NCBI GenBank assembly: GCA_002786855.1
Contig: PCUU01000015.1
Location: 1 to 64,000 of the forward strand
Reading direction: 5' to 3'
Source: Cytophagales bacterium CG12_big_fil_rev_8_21_14_0_65_40_12
GTDB lineage: Bacteria; Bacteroidota; Bacteroidia; Cytophagales; Cyclobacteriaceae
Length of the DNA: 64,000 nucleotides
Shown here: one piece after another, positions 7,938-14,999 of the stretch
Layout: each line of letters opens with the position of its first letter
How positions within the stretch are numbered: the first letter of the stretch is position 1
Position numbers and translations under genes: made by a program
Notes under the pieces: model-generated
Seen by the model: the letters and a program-made list of their open reading frames with translations, nothing else
Told to the model about the DNA's origin: nothing
The model's database searches: none

Positions 7938-10615
7938 GCTACATTCTTTTCTTCAACTTTGTTGTTTCTAGCGTATTCGCTTGGGCTAGTCCCCATTTCC
8001 TCTTTAAATGCTTTTGAAAAATACGACAGACTACTAAAACCAACTGCGTATGCAATTTGAGAAATATTATCACATTCATACTTGATCATTTCACAAGCTC
8101 TTTTAATCCTGATAGACCTGACAAACTCCGTAGTTGAAGAGTTCGCAATTGATTTGATTTTGCGATGAATCTGCATTCTGCTTAATCCTAGATTTTCCTG
8201 TAAATCAGTTACCGAAAACTCAGAATTGTCTAAGTTATCATTTACTAACTGGATCACAGATTGTATGAATTTTTTGTCGGCTGATTCAAGACTTAAATCG
8301 GAAATAGATTTTGTTAGAATTTCTTTGTTGATCCTGTCAAAATATTTTTTTTCTCGACTGAGAATATTTTGAATTTTTAGTTTCAAGTCATTTACTCTAA
8401 AGGGTTTTGAAATAAAGTCATTAACACCTAGTTCAAGAGCACTGGTACGGATTTCGGGTTCCATTAAGCCAGACATCATTACTATGGGGATATGCGCTGT
8501 ATTCAGATTGTTTTTGAGGATGCGCACCATGTCTAAACCATTTTTTTTGTTCAAGACATGATCCGTCAATATTAAGTCTGGCAGGTGCTCATGCACTTTG
8601 GCAAGTGCCTCCTCAACTGAATCAGCTGTGAATACATTGTAATTTGAAAAGGAATCCTTTAAATAGAGTAAAAATTCAGTATTGTCTTCAACAATAAGGA
8701 TGTTTTTTTGATGTCTTACTTTATTGCTCAGACTTTCGTCTTGCTCAATATAATCTTTGGTTTCAATAGTTGTTTTTTGAATGACGGGTATTTTAACAAC
8801 AAACATTGTCCCACAGTCTTCTTGACTTTGCACCTCTATAGTTCCGCCATGAAGGCTTACTAGTTCTTTAGTGATCGAAAGGCCTAGACCCGTACTTTGA
8901 TTCGTTCGATCAGTAGTAGAATTTGCAGTATAGTATCTATTGTAGATTTGGTCTACTACTGTAGAGCTCATCCCAATACCGGAATCACCAATGGAAAGGA
9001 TAAGCACAGAGTTTTTTATTTGAGCCTTAACGAATACTGAATTTCCAGAGGAGGTGTATCGAATTGCGTTGGAAATCAAATTTGATGAAATTTTTGTAAA
9101 AAGATCAATGTCAATATCTGCAATTATTTTGGGCGAGATGTTATAAGTGAAGACAAGTGATTTTTTTTCGGCACTAGTTTGAAAATTGCGACATAGGTCC
9201 TCCAATAAGGAGGATACATTTTCGGTAGTTGCATTTAACTTAAATGAATCATTATCAGCTTTAGAAATGTCTAGAAGTTGATTGACTAAACCTAACACTT
9301 GCCGAGCATTTCTCTCTAGGCAACTTACTTGTTCTGGTAATTTGTCATTTTCAAGGTTGCTAATAATATCTATGATCAAGGTAAGGGGTGTTTTGAATTC
9401 ATGTGCCAAATTCGCATAAAGATCATTCTTAAAGGTATTTTGTTTTCTTGCGCTTTCTGATTCAAATGTTTTTAGCCTGATGGCTTTTAATTCATCGTCT
9501 GAATATTGTTTGGCAATTCTGTTTCCCAGAATTGCGGCAATTGCTTCGAGATATTTTACATGCTCTGCGGTGTAAAAATTCTTTTCAGAATTTTCGCTAT
9601 CAATCACGCCAATAAGCTGATCGTCATGGAATATAGGCACACTTAATTCGGATGATCCATTAAAGTCACCTCTGATGTATCTGTAATCTTGGCTTGTGTC
9701 GTTAACTAGAATTGTTGACCTCGTTTTGGCCGCGTAACCAACAATCCCTTCCCCAATCGTTAGCTGATGCATTCTCGTTGGTCTATTAGCGCCTTCTTCA
9801 TCTTTTTTTGGAAGATTGTATTGGACAAGTTTATTTTTTTCCGGGTTGAATAAGAAAATCACGCAATCCATTAAATCCAACTTGGATAAACACCTTTTCA
9901 AGACATAGTTTATGATCTCATCTATATTCTTTTGGTGCATTAGATTTAGGGCTAATTCTTTCAAATCAATTTCTGAACTGCGTTTATCTGATAAACGCTT
10001 TATTCTATTACATAACACCTGCTTGAATTGAAATGCACTATACCCTATGATTAGCCATATGTACAGAGAAGTAAATAGTTTGATTGTACTTCCCGATAAG
10101 ACTGGGGTCTGGTGGTACGGTAGAACATTGAAGGTAGTGAGTGCCAACATGCTCAATGAGCATACGGCCAAGCCGATGAGGCTTTTCTTATTTTTCTTTG
10201 TAGTAAGAAGAAGCCAACCTACGGTAAGGGGAAGAATTAATCTTTCGGCTAAATCTACACTCACCTTGAACAAAAGGATTAAAAAGAAAGAATTGATTAC
10301 CAAGATCAGTATTGTTCGCGCTAGGGCACGGTACTGATGTTTAGCAATGATAATATTGACACAGGCCACCAAGCTGATTAGTGCAAATACCAGGGCAATA
10401 ACGCTTTCTTTTAAAGCTATAAAAATTATCATGTAAGGAAATACCAAGAGTAACAGGCAAATAGAATAGATTAAGATAATCTTTCCGTGCAAATGGCTTA
10501 GCTCCTTAGTCTCTATAATGTTGCGGTGATTGTTAGTTTCACTCTTGATTCCGAACAACTGCCGCAGTTCAATTATCAGGTCAGAACCTAAGAATCGCTG
10601 GTGAATGGCTTTCAT
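7934..10615 (-). CDS. hybrid two-component sensor with AraC output
   Basis: An 893-residue single-protein phosphorelay. It has about six membrane segments (residues ~45-200), a GAF domain (~215-370, with GEGIVGYAA and VPIFHDDQLIGVIDSEN), HisKA with phospho-acceptor H405 (NLAHEFKTPLT), HATPase (SNLISNAIRYT, GDSGIGMS, GTGLGL-like STGLGLSITKELV), a receiver domain (ILIVEDN, LILTDHVLNKKNG) and a C-terminal AraC HTH (…AYAVGFSSLSYFSKAFKEEMGTSPSEYARNNK). Unlike the HTCS sensors of polysaccharide loci it lacks an extracellular beta-propeller and senses through membrane and GAF domains. It is convergent with the LytTR gene, and no obvious target operon is linked. Confidence 0.92.
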   Translation of the reverse strand: MKAIHQRFLGSDLIIELRQLFGIKSETNNHRNIIETKELSHLHGKIILIYSICLLLLVFPYMIIFIALKESVIALVFALISLVACVNIIIAKHQYRALARTILILVINSFFLILLFKVSVDLAERLILPLTVGWLLLTTKKNKKSLIGLAVCSLSMLALTTFNVLPYHQTPVLSGSTIKLFTSLYIWLIIGYSAFQFKQVLCNRIKRLSDKRSSEIDLKELALNLMHQKNIDEIINYVLKRCLSKLDLMDCVIFLFNPEKNKLVQYNLPKKDEEGANRPTRMHQLTIGEGIVGYAAKTRSTILVNDTSQDYRYIRGDFNGSSELSVPIFHDDQLIGVIDSENSEKNFYTAEHVKYLEAIAAILGNRIAKQYSDDELKAIRLKTFESESARKQNTFKNDLYANLAHEFKTPLTLIIDIISNLENDKLPEQVSCLERNARQVLGLVNQLLDISKADNDSFKLNATTENVSSLLEDLCRNFQTSAEKKSLVFTYNISPKIIADIDIDLFTKISSNLISNAIRYTSSGNSVFVKAQIKNSVLILSIGDSGIGMSSTVVDQIYNRYYTANSTTDRTNQSTGLGLSITKELVSLHGGTIEVQSQEDCGTMFVVKIPVIQKTTIETKDYIEQDESLSNKVRHQKNILIVEDNTEFLLYLKDSFSNYNVFTADSVEEALAKVHEHLPDLILTDHVLNKKNGLDMVRILKNNLNTAHIPIVMMSGLMEPEIRTSALELGVNDFISKPFRVNDLKLKIQNILSREKKYFDRINKEILTKSISDLSLESADKKFIQSVIQLVNDNLDNSEFSVTDLQENLGLSRMQIHRKIKSIANSSTTEFVRSIRIKRACEMIKYECDNISQIAYAVGFSSLSYFSKAFKEEMGTSPSEYARNNKVEEKNVA

Positions 10616-10820
10616 ATATTTAAATTAATTTCTTTACGAAAGTATATATTAGAAACTGGCTTAAAAGCACCAATTGACACAGAGGCTCATCAACTTTATG
10701 GATGATGTATTTGACCTCATATTTTGCGATTTGCATCCAAAAAGACGAATGTGATCATTGTTTTAACTACTAGTAACATCAAATCTGTGTTAAGGATAAT
10801 TGTAGGCTAAAAAGCGTGTA

Positions 10821-10850
10821 GGTTACAATGTTTAACAAGAATGATACATT
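10821..10850 (+). promoter_or_regulatory. putative LytTR operator A
   Basis: Direct repeat GGTTACAAT (10821-10829) and TGATACATT (10842-10850), offset exactly 21 bp. It matches the consensus TGTTACA[T/A]T shared with operators B-D. It lies 54 bp before the ATG at 10904. Confidence 0.5.
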
Positions 10851-10903
10851 ACTGCCTATCGGTTCGAATGAATTCTTGGAGTTTTATAACAAATATTTTA
10901 GTT

Positions 10904-11314
10904 ATGAAACTTTCAGTGAAATCCGTTTTTGTTTCTATCAAATCCAACGAAACACATATTGTAAGTAGGCCTAAAAAAATAGTTGCTATGTTTAGGTTGA
11001 AGGATCAAATGGGATGGTTTGAAGTCCCAAGTAATTCTATTTTTGATTTCAGTCTAAAACGCTATGCTTTTGTAAGTGTGTTGACCCTTGGTTTACATGA
11101 TATCTCGTACAATCGAGGTTTCGCCAAGGTTTCAAGGCAAAAAAGGATTAGACAAATCCTGCCTTTATTAGGCAAAAGGAATTTTTCCAAAATCTTCACT
11201 TACTTAACCTACTTGAAGGCTAAGAATTCGATCAGCACAGAGACTTTTTATGAATCTTGCCTTGAATCCGTTGGATCAAAACATTTCATGAATGAGATTA
11301 AAATGATTGACTGA
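10904..11314 (+). CDS. hypothetical protein
   Basis: A 136-residue basic protein with no recognised family. The frame is also open upstream to an ATG at 10841, but that codon falls inside the operator-like repeat A. The ATG at 10904 is therefore chosen, which also gives an operator-to-start distance (54 bp) like those of the genes behind operators B and C (58 and 63 bp). The N-terminal half looks beta-rich (MKLSVKSVFVSIKSNE, DQMGWFEVPSNSIFDF) and the C-terminal half helical and basic (SRQKRIRQILPLLGKRNF). No signal peptide or TM segment. A second, shorter frame (10828-10968, 46 codons) also looks coding-like, so a frameshift joining the two cannot be excluded. Confidence 0.55.
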   Translation: MKLSVKSVFVSIKSNETHIVSRPKKIVAMFRLKDQMGWFEVPSNSIFDFSLKRYAFVSVLTLGLHDISYNRGFAKVSRQKRIRQILPLLGKRNFSKIFTYLTYLKAKNSISTETFYESCLESVGSKHFMNEIKMID

Positions 11315-11485
11315 GTCAACTCTCATTAGCGTTGCACTAAATTCGATAGAAATCAATGCATCGAATAACGATTGTCAACGTACTAGGCCATTGGATTATT
11401 CGATAGAGATTTAATTTGTGGATATGACCTATCATAACTGGGTTTCCATGCAGGATCATGTGGTTTGTTCTAACTTACTCGAAAA

Positions 11486-11515
11486 TGTTACAATGCTACT
11501 ATGCCTAGTTACCAT
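11486..11515 (+). promoter_or_regulatory. putative LytTR operator B
   Basis: TGTTACAAT (11486-11494) and AGTTACCAT (11507-11515), offset exactly 21 bp. A -7-like TTACTTTG lies at 11544-11551 and the ATG of the secreted protein gene at 11573, 58 bp after the operator. Confidence 0.55.
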
Positions 11516-11572
11516 ATTGAAACATAATTTTAGTTACCTACTCTTACTTTGCGCCCTAAGCAAATAACAGAG

Positions 11573-13264
11573 ATGATAGCCACAAGAATTGTATGCGTTT
11601 TGATCTTAATGGCATGGGTTAGTCTACCCCTTAAAGGCTATGATTTACCAACCGAATTTGGTGTGCTACAGAATAGAATAGAGTCTATGATAAATGCATT
11701 GCCAGATAAGTATGGAAATGATGGAGGCCTCGAAATTATATATGAACCTCCAACTGAGAATGAAAGAATTGACTTTGCTGAAACTGTTTTTAGAAATGTC
11801 TATTATGAGCAGTATGAGTTGGCTGCAACAAACGCGTTAACCTTGGGCTATAGGTTAGTAGAGTTTTTTGATACTGATTTAGCAAAGACATATTACATAT
11901 TGGAAAGAAATCCAGGTTTACCGATTGAAGATAAAAATCTTTACCATTGGGGAATTTTTGTTTTCAATCCAGAGCCAGTTAGAGGCCAGCTTGTAATCCA
12001 AGCACCTCACCCGCTTTTTGACAGCGATACGGGGCTTCAAGCAAATTACGTATTTCAATATACAGAAGCTTCATTCTTGTTTATTGCTGGTACACACCGA
12101 TGCAATAAAGCAACGCCATCAGGCTGCTCCGGATCGTCAAGTGTTTGCAGCCCAAATTCAGCACCACAGGAATTTAAAGATGAAGGCAATGTTTATAGAC
12201 AAGCGGATGTAGCCCATGCAACTGATTCTATGTTTGATGTTTTGACACGATGGCTAGAGGATGAACTCAATAATTATTATTTTTTCATCCAGCTTCATGG
12301 TTTTGGTCAAGATGAGCTTGAGCCAGATGCCATACTTAGTAATGGCGTGGATGAAGCTAAGCAGCCCGTTGGTGTTGACTATCTCTCTATCCTTAATGAC
12401 CAAATTAAATTGGCTTGGGCAGATAGCCATGGTGGTGAACAACTCTATACAGAAGTTGGTCATATTGACGATGATCATAATTTCAGTACGCTTTTGGCCA
12501 CCAGCAGTGTTCAAGGTAGGTATTTAAACGGAGGGAGCAGTCCATGCACAAGTAGTACAGGAACAACAAACTTAGGCCACTTTTTACATATTGAACAGGG
12601 AAATCCCACGATTGGAAATGTTGAGCATTTGCGCTCTCCGAATAACTGGATGGTGATGTCTATTGCCATTATCAACACTTTTATTGAAGCCCCCTTACCA
12701 GTAGAACTTTTAGAGTTTAATGGGCGTTTTGAAATGAATTTGGCTTTAATACAGTGGAAAACCTTATGGGAAGAAGGTAGTAGTTATTTTGAAATTGAAA
12801 GATCATTGTCAGCTATTGAGAGATTTGAATCCTTGGCTATTGTTAAGGCCACTGGATACTCCAAAACTGAAGTTCAGTACAATTATAAGGATTTTATTAA
12901 ACCATCAATCTCGGATCAAGATATTTACTATAGGCTTAAGCAAGTTGATTTTAATGGGATTTTTAAGTATTCAGAAATAGTGCGTGTTTCAATACCCAGA
13001 AGAGGAATGGAGAACATTATCTATCCTAACTACGGTGATGGTCAATTTATAACCTTGAACAATTCACAAATAAGGAGTTCAGACAGTTTTAGGCTTGTTA
13101 TTTATAGTCAAACAGGAAAAGTACTTTTTGATAGAGTTATTCAGGGTCGGTTATTCGAGGATGTATTTTCGAGCCGATTGAGAAGCTATCCCGTAGGTTA
13201 TTATTACATCCGCATGAGTTCTCCAAATTTTCAATTTAAGACTGCGTATTACAAAAACCTATGA
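11573..13264 (+). CDS. secreted protein with T9SS C-terminal module
   Basis: About 563 residues. The ATG at 11573 is preferred over the TTG at 11549 because it starts a clean signal peptide (MIATRIVCVLILMAWVSLPL). The N-terminal ~370 residues resemble a metal-hydrolase-like domain: APHPLFDSDTG, FIAGTHRCN, DVAHATDSMFDVL and QLHGFG place His/Asp residues as in N-formylglutamate amidohydrolase or poly-gamma-glutamate hydrolase-like folds, but this is an impression, not a confirmed match. The C-terminal ~180 residues are the Bacteroidota module LPVELLEFNGR… YYRLKQVDFNGIFKYSEIVRV plus a terminal beta-sandwich, as on type IX secretion cargo. It is probably exported to the cell surface. The gene stands alone between operators B and C. 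Confidence 0.7.
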   Translation: MIATRIVCVLILMAWVSLPLKGYDLPTEFGVLQNRIESMINALPDKYGNDGGLEIIYEPPTENERIDFAETVFRNVYYEQYELAATNALTLGYRLVEFFDTDLAKTYYILERNPGLPIEDKNLYHWGIFVFNPEPVRGQLVIQAPHPLFDSDTGLQANYVFQYTEASFLFIAGTHRCNKATPSGCSGSSSVCSPNSAPQEFKDEGNVYRQADVAHATDSMFDVLTRWLEDELNNYYFFIQLHGFGQDELEPDAILSNGVDEAKQPVGVDYLSILNDQIKLAWADSHGGEQLYTEVGHIDDDHNFSTLLATSSVQGRYLNGGSSPCTSSTGTTNLGHFLHIEQGNPTIGNVEHLRSPNNWMVMSIAIINTFIEAPLPVELLEFNGRFEMNLALIQWKTLWEEGSSYFEIERSLSAIERFESLAIVKATGYSKTEVQYNYKDFIKPSISDQDIYYRLKQVDFNGIFKYSEIVRVSIPRRGMENIIYPNYGDGQFITLNNSQIRSSDSFRLVIYSQTGKVLFDRVIQGRLFEDVFSSRLRSYPVGYYYIRMSSPNFQFKTAYYKNL

Positions 13265-13302
13265 TTTTGACTCCATAGAAACGCATAACAATTTTTGAAT
13301 AC

Positions 13303-13332
13303 TGTTACATTGCGGCAACGCGCTGTTACATT
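13303..13332 (+). promoter_or_regulatory. putative LytTR operator C
   Basis: Two identical 9-mers TGTTACATT (13303-13311 and 13324-13332), offset exactly 21 bp; the identity extends one base further on the left (C). It lies 63 bp upstream of the DUF6089-like gene. Confidence 0.65.
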
Positions 13333-13394
13333 CTTAACACAGAATTTGGGGTAGTTGAATGAGCTTGCTTGAAGTTTAAAGCAAATGCATTCAC

Positions 13395-14213
13395 ATGAAA
13401 TTCCTAAGATCTTCAATTCTCTATTTCGGCCTGACTTTATTTATTTTTTTTGGCTCAACTAGGCCTTTACATTGTCAAAACTATTATGCTCCAAGTTATG
13501 AAGAACAGAATTTTTTTTCTTTCGGAATTGGCTTTTCTGGTTATCACGGAGATTTACAAGATGAATTAATTCTTCCTTACCCTTCATTTGGTGCTGGGTT
13601 CAGTCAGAGGTTATCCCCCCACGTGCATTTGAGAGAAGATCTGAACATATTTGTGATTGGAGCTAAGGACTCGGATTCGGACTATGAGGATTTTTTAATA
13701 AGGAACCTGTCTTTTCTTTCTTGGAATTTAGAACTATCAGTTTCACTGGAGTATCACTTTTGGGGTCAGTATAGTCATAAGCTTCGAGAAAAGTTAAACC
13801 CTTACTTTTTTTTAGGAATTGGTTTAGTAAATGTGAGACCAACTGCTTTTTATGAGGGTAGCAGATATAGATTGCGGCCATTTCGAACAGAAGGTAAATA
13901 TTATTCAGATTTTGCGCTATCTATGCCTATGGGTGTCGGTTTAAGAATTAAGGCGAATCGTGATGTCACTATTCTTGCGGAATTTGGATATCGTTTGACA
14001 AGCACAGACTATTTGGATGATGTAAGTTCTACCTATCCAGATTTGAACGCTATGGAGGGAATTGCAAATAAGTTGTCCGATAGGCGTCAAGAATTAGGTT
14101 ATCCCCAAGCTAGAATGGGAGGGACTCGAGGAAATCCTGATAGAAATGATGGGTACTTTATCCTCAGCTTTAAATTGGAGGGTATGTTTACTTTTGTGTT
14201 TGACTTAAAGTGA
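13395..14213 (+). CDS. DUF6089-like outer-membrane beta-barrel protein
   Basis: A 272-residue protein with a signal peptide (MKFLRSSILYFGLTLFIFF, cleavage near LHCQ). The mature part begins with the motif FFSFGIGFSGYHGDL and continues as alternating amphipathic strands (LNPYFFLGIGLVNVRP, VTILAEFGYRLTSTDYLDDV) typical of the DUF6089 Bacteroidota outer-membrane barrels. The end, YFILSFKLEGMFTFVFDLK, is a terminal strand. It overlaps the bactofilin start by 4 bp, so the two are translationally coupled. The role is probably structural or adhesive in the outer membrane; function unknown. Confidence 0.78.
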   Translation: MKFLRSSILYFGLTLFIFFGSTRPLHCQNYYAPSYEEQNFFSFGIGFSGYHGDLQDELILPYPSFGAGFSQRLSPHVHLREDLNIFVIGAKDSDSDYEDFLIRNLSFLSWNLELSVSLEYHFWGQYSHKLREKLNPYFFLGIGLVNVRPTAFYEGSRYRLRPFRTEGKYYSDFALSMPMGVGLRIKANRDVTILAEFGYRLTSTDYLDDVSSTYPDLNAMEGIANKLSDRRQELGYPQARMGGTRGNPDRNDGYFILSFKLEGMFTFVFDLK

Positions 14214-14572
14214 AGTATCCTATTACAACCAAAACTAAGCTGTTACCAAATATACTCGATGCTGACAGCCACTGCATAGGAAGTATTTACACCTTGGGCT
14301 CTATCTATTTCAATGGCAGAATTAATGGGGATTTGTGTGCAGCTGAAAAAATAGTTCTTGGCCCTTCAGCGATTATTAATGGCAACCTCGAAGCTAGGGA
14401 AATCATCATTGAAGGAACAGTATTTGGGAATATTGACAATTGTGTACACTTAATCCTTAGAAAGACGGCCGCTATTCAATCAGCGTTTGTACACGCGGAA
14501 AGTTGCCAAATTGAGAGAGGAGCAGGGTTACAAATTTTGGATATGGATATTAGTTCTTTTAATGCCGAGTAA
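14210..14572 (+). CDS. bactofilin family protein
   Basis: A 120-residue beta-helical protein. The repeated pattern IGSIYTLGSIYFNGRINGDL, EKIVLGPSAIINGNLEAREI, IIEGTVFGNI is the bactofilin (DUF583) ladder. Bactofilins polymerise without nucleotide and scaffold envelope enzymes, often with M23 peptidases. It starts at GTG 14210, overlapping the TGA of the barrel gene (GTGA). Coupling of a bactofilin to an outer-membrane barrel suggests a shared envelope structure. The strand pattern at the C-terminus is short but complete for the family. Confidence 0.85.
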   Translation: MKYPITTKTKLLPNILDADSHCIGSIYTLGSIYFNGRINGDLCAAEKIVLGPSAIINGNLEAREIIIEGTVFGNIDNCVHLILRKTAAIQSAFVHAESCQIERGAGLQILDMDISSFNAE

Positions 14573-14626
14573 AATAAGACACATTGATATTGTGAAATTT
14601 GAGGCTCATTTTTTATTGATTACTAA

Positions 14627-14926
14627 TTATTCTTCTTCTAGTGTCAATTCTTTTTTACCTGATTTTATGGTGTGGTTAAAAGCCTGTTTTCTCAAGCTGA
14701 TCAGCGCATTCATGTTGGCCTTATTGTTTTTGAATTTAAAGTGATTAGAGTGAATTACTCGAACCTCATATTCTAGATCAAACCTCTCAATTTTTTCACA
14801 ACAATATTTTACTCGAAGGTCATTCTCTGAAAAAATACATAGATAATTGATTGATGATAAGCCTATTAGCTCGTTTGTTACATTCGCATTAAAGAATGAT
14901 ACAAAAGTGACGATGTAAATAAGACG
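14627..14926 (-). pseudogene. possible antisense gene remnant
   Basis: The minus strand is open for 99 codons with protein-like composition (…INYLCIFSENDLRVKYCCEK… IERFDLEYEV…), ending MNALISLRKQAFNHTIKSGK… LTLEEE before TAA at 14627-14629. There is no usable start except an ATG at 14711-14713, which would give a 28-residue peptide. The upstream part of the frame is overlapped by operator D, which argues for a decayed gene. No family is recognised. Confidence 0.25.
14876..14905 (+). promoter_or_regulatory. putative LytTR operator D
   Basis: TGTTACATT (14876-14884) and the weaker TGATACAAA (14897-14905), offset exactly 21 bp. It lies 94 bp before the preferred ATG at 15000 of the next gene. 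The right half matches the consensus at six of nine positions. Confidence 0.5.
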
Positions 14927-14999
14927 CTATGGTCAGTTTTGCATAGTGGGTCGGGAAGACGTCCCAATCCAAATGTGTTTAGGTATAGACCATCGCCAT

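Noticed and set aside
10841-10903. Upstream start for the 10904 gene
   Set aside because: The ATG at 10841 lies inside operator repeat A and the peptide before 10904 is not convincing.
11340-11410. Short repeat ATTCGATAGA(A/G)AT twice
   Set aside because: Irregular spacing, only two copies and no link to a promoter; probably chance.
14487-14744. 85-codon plus-strand frame overlapping bactofilin
   Set aside because: Out of frame with a well-supported bactofilin and hydrophobic only because of AT-rich DNA.
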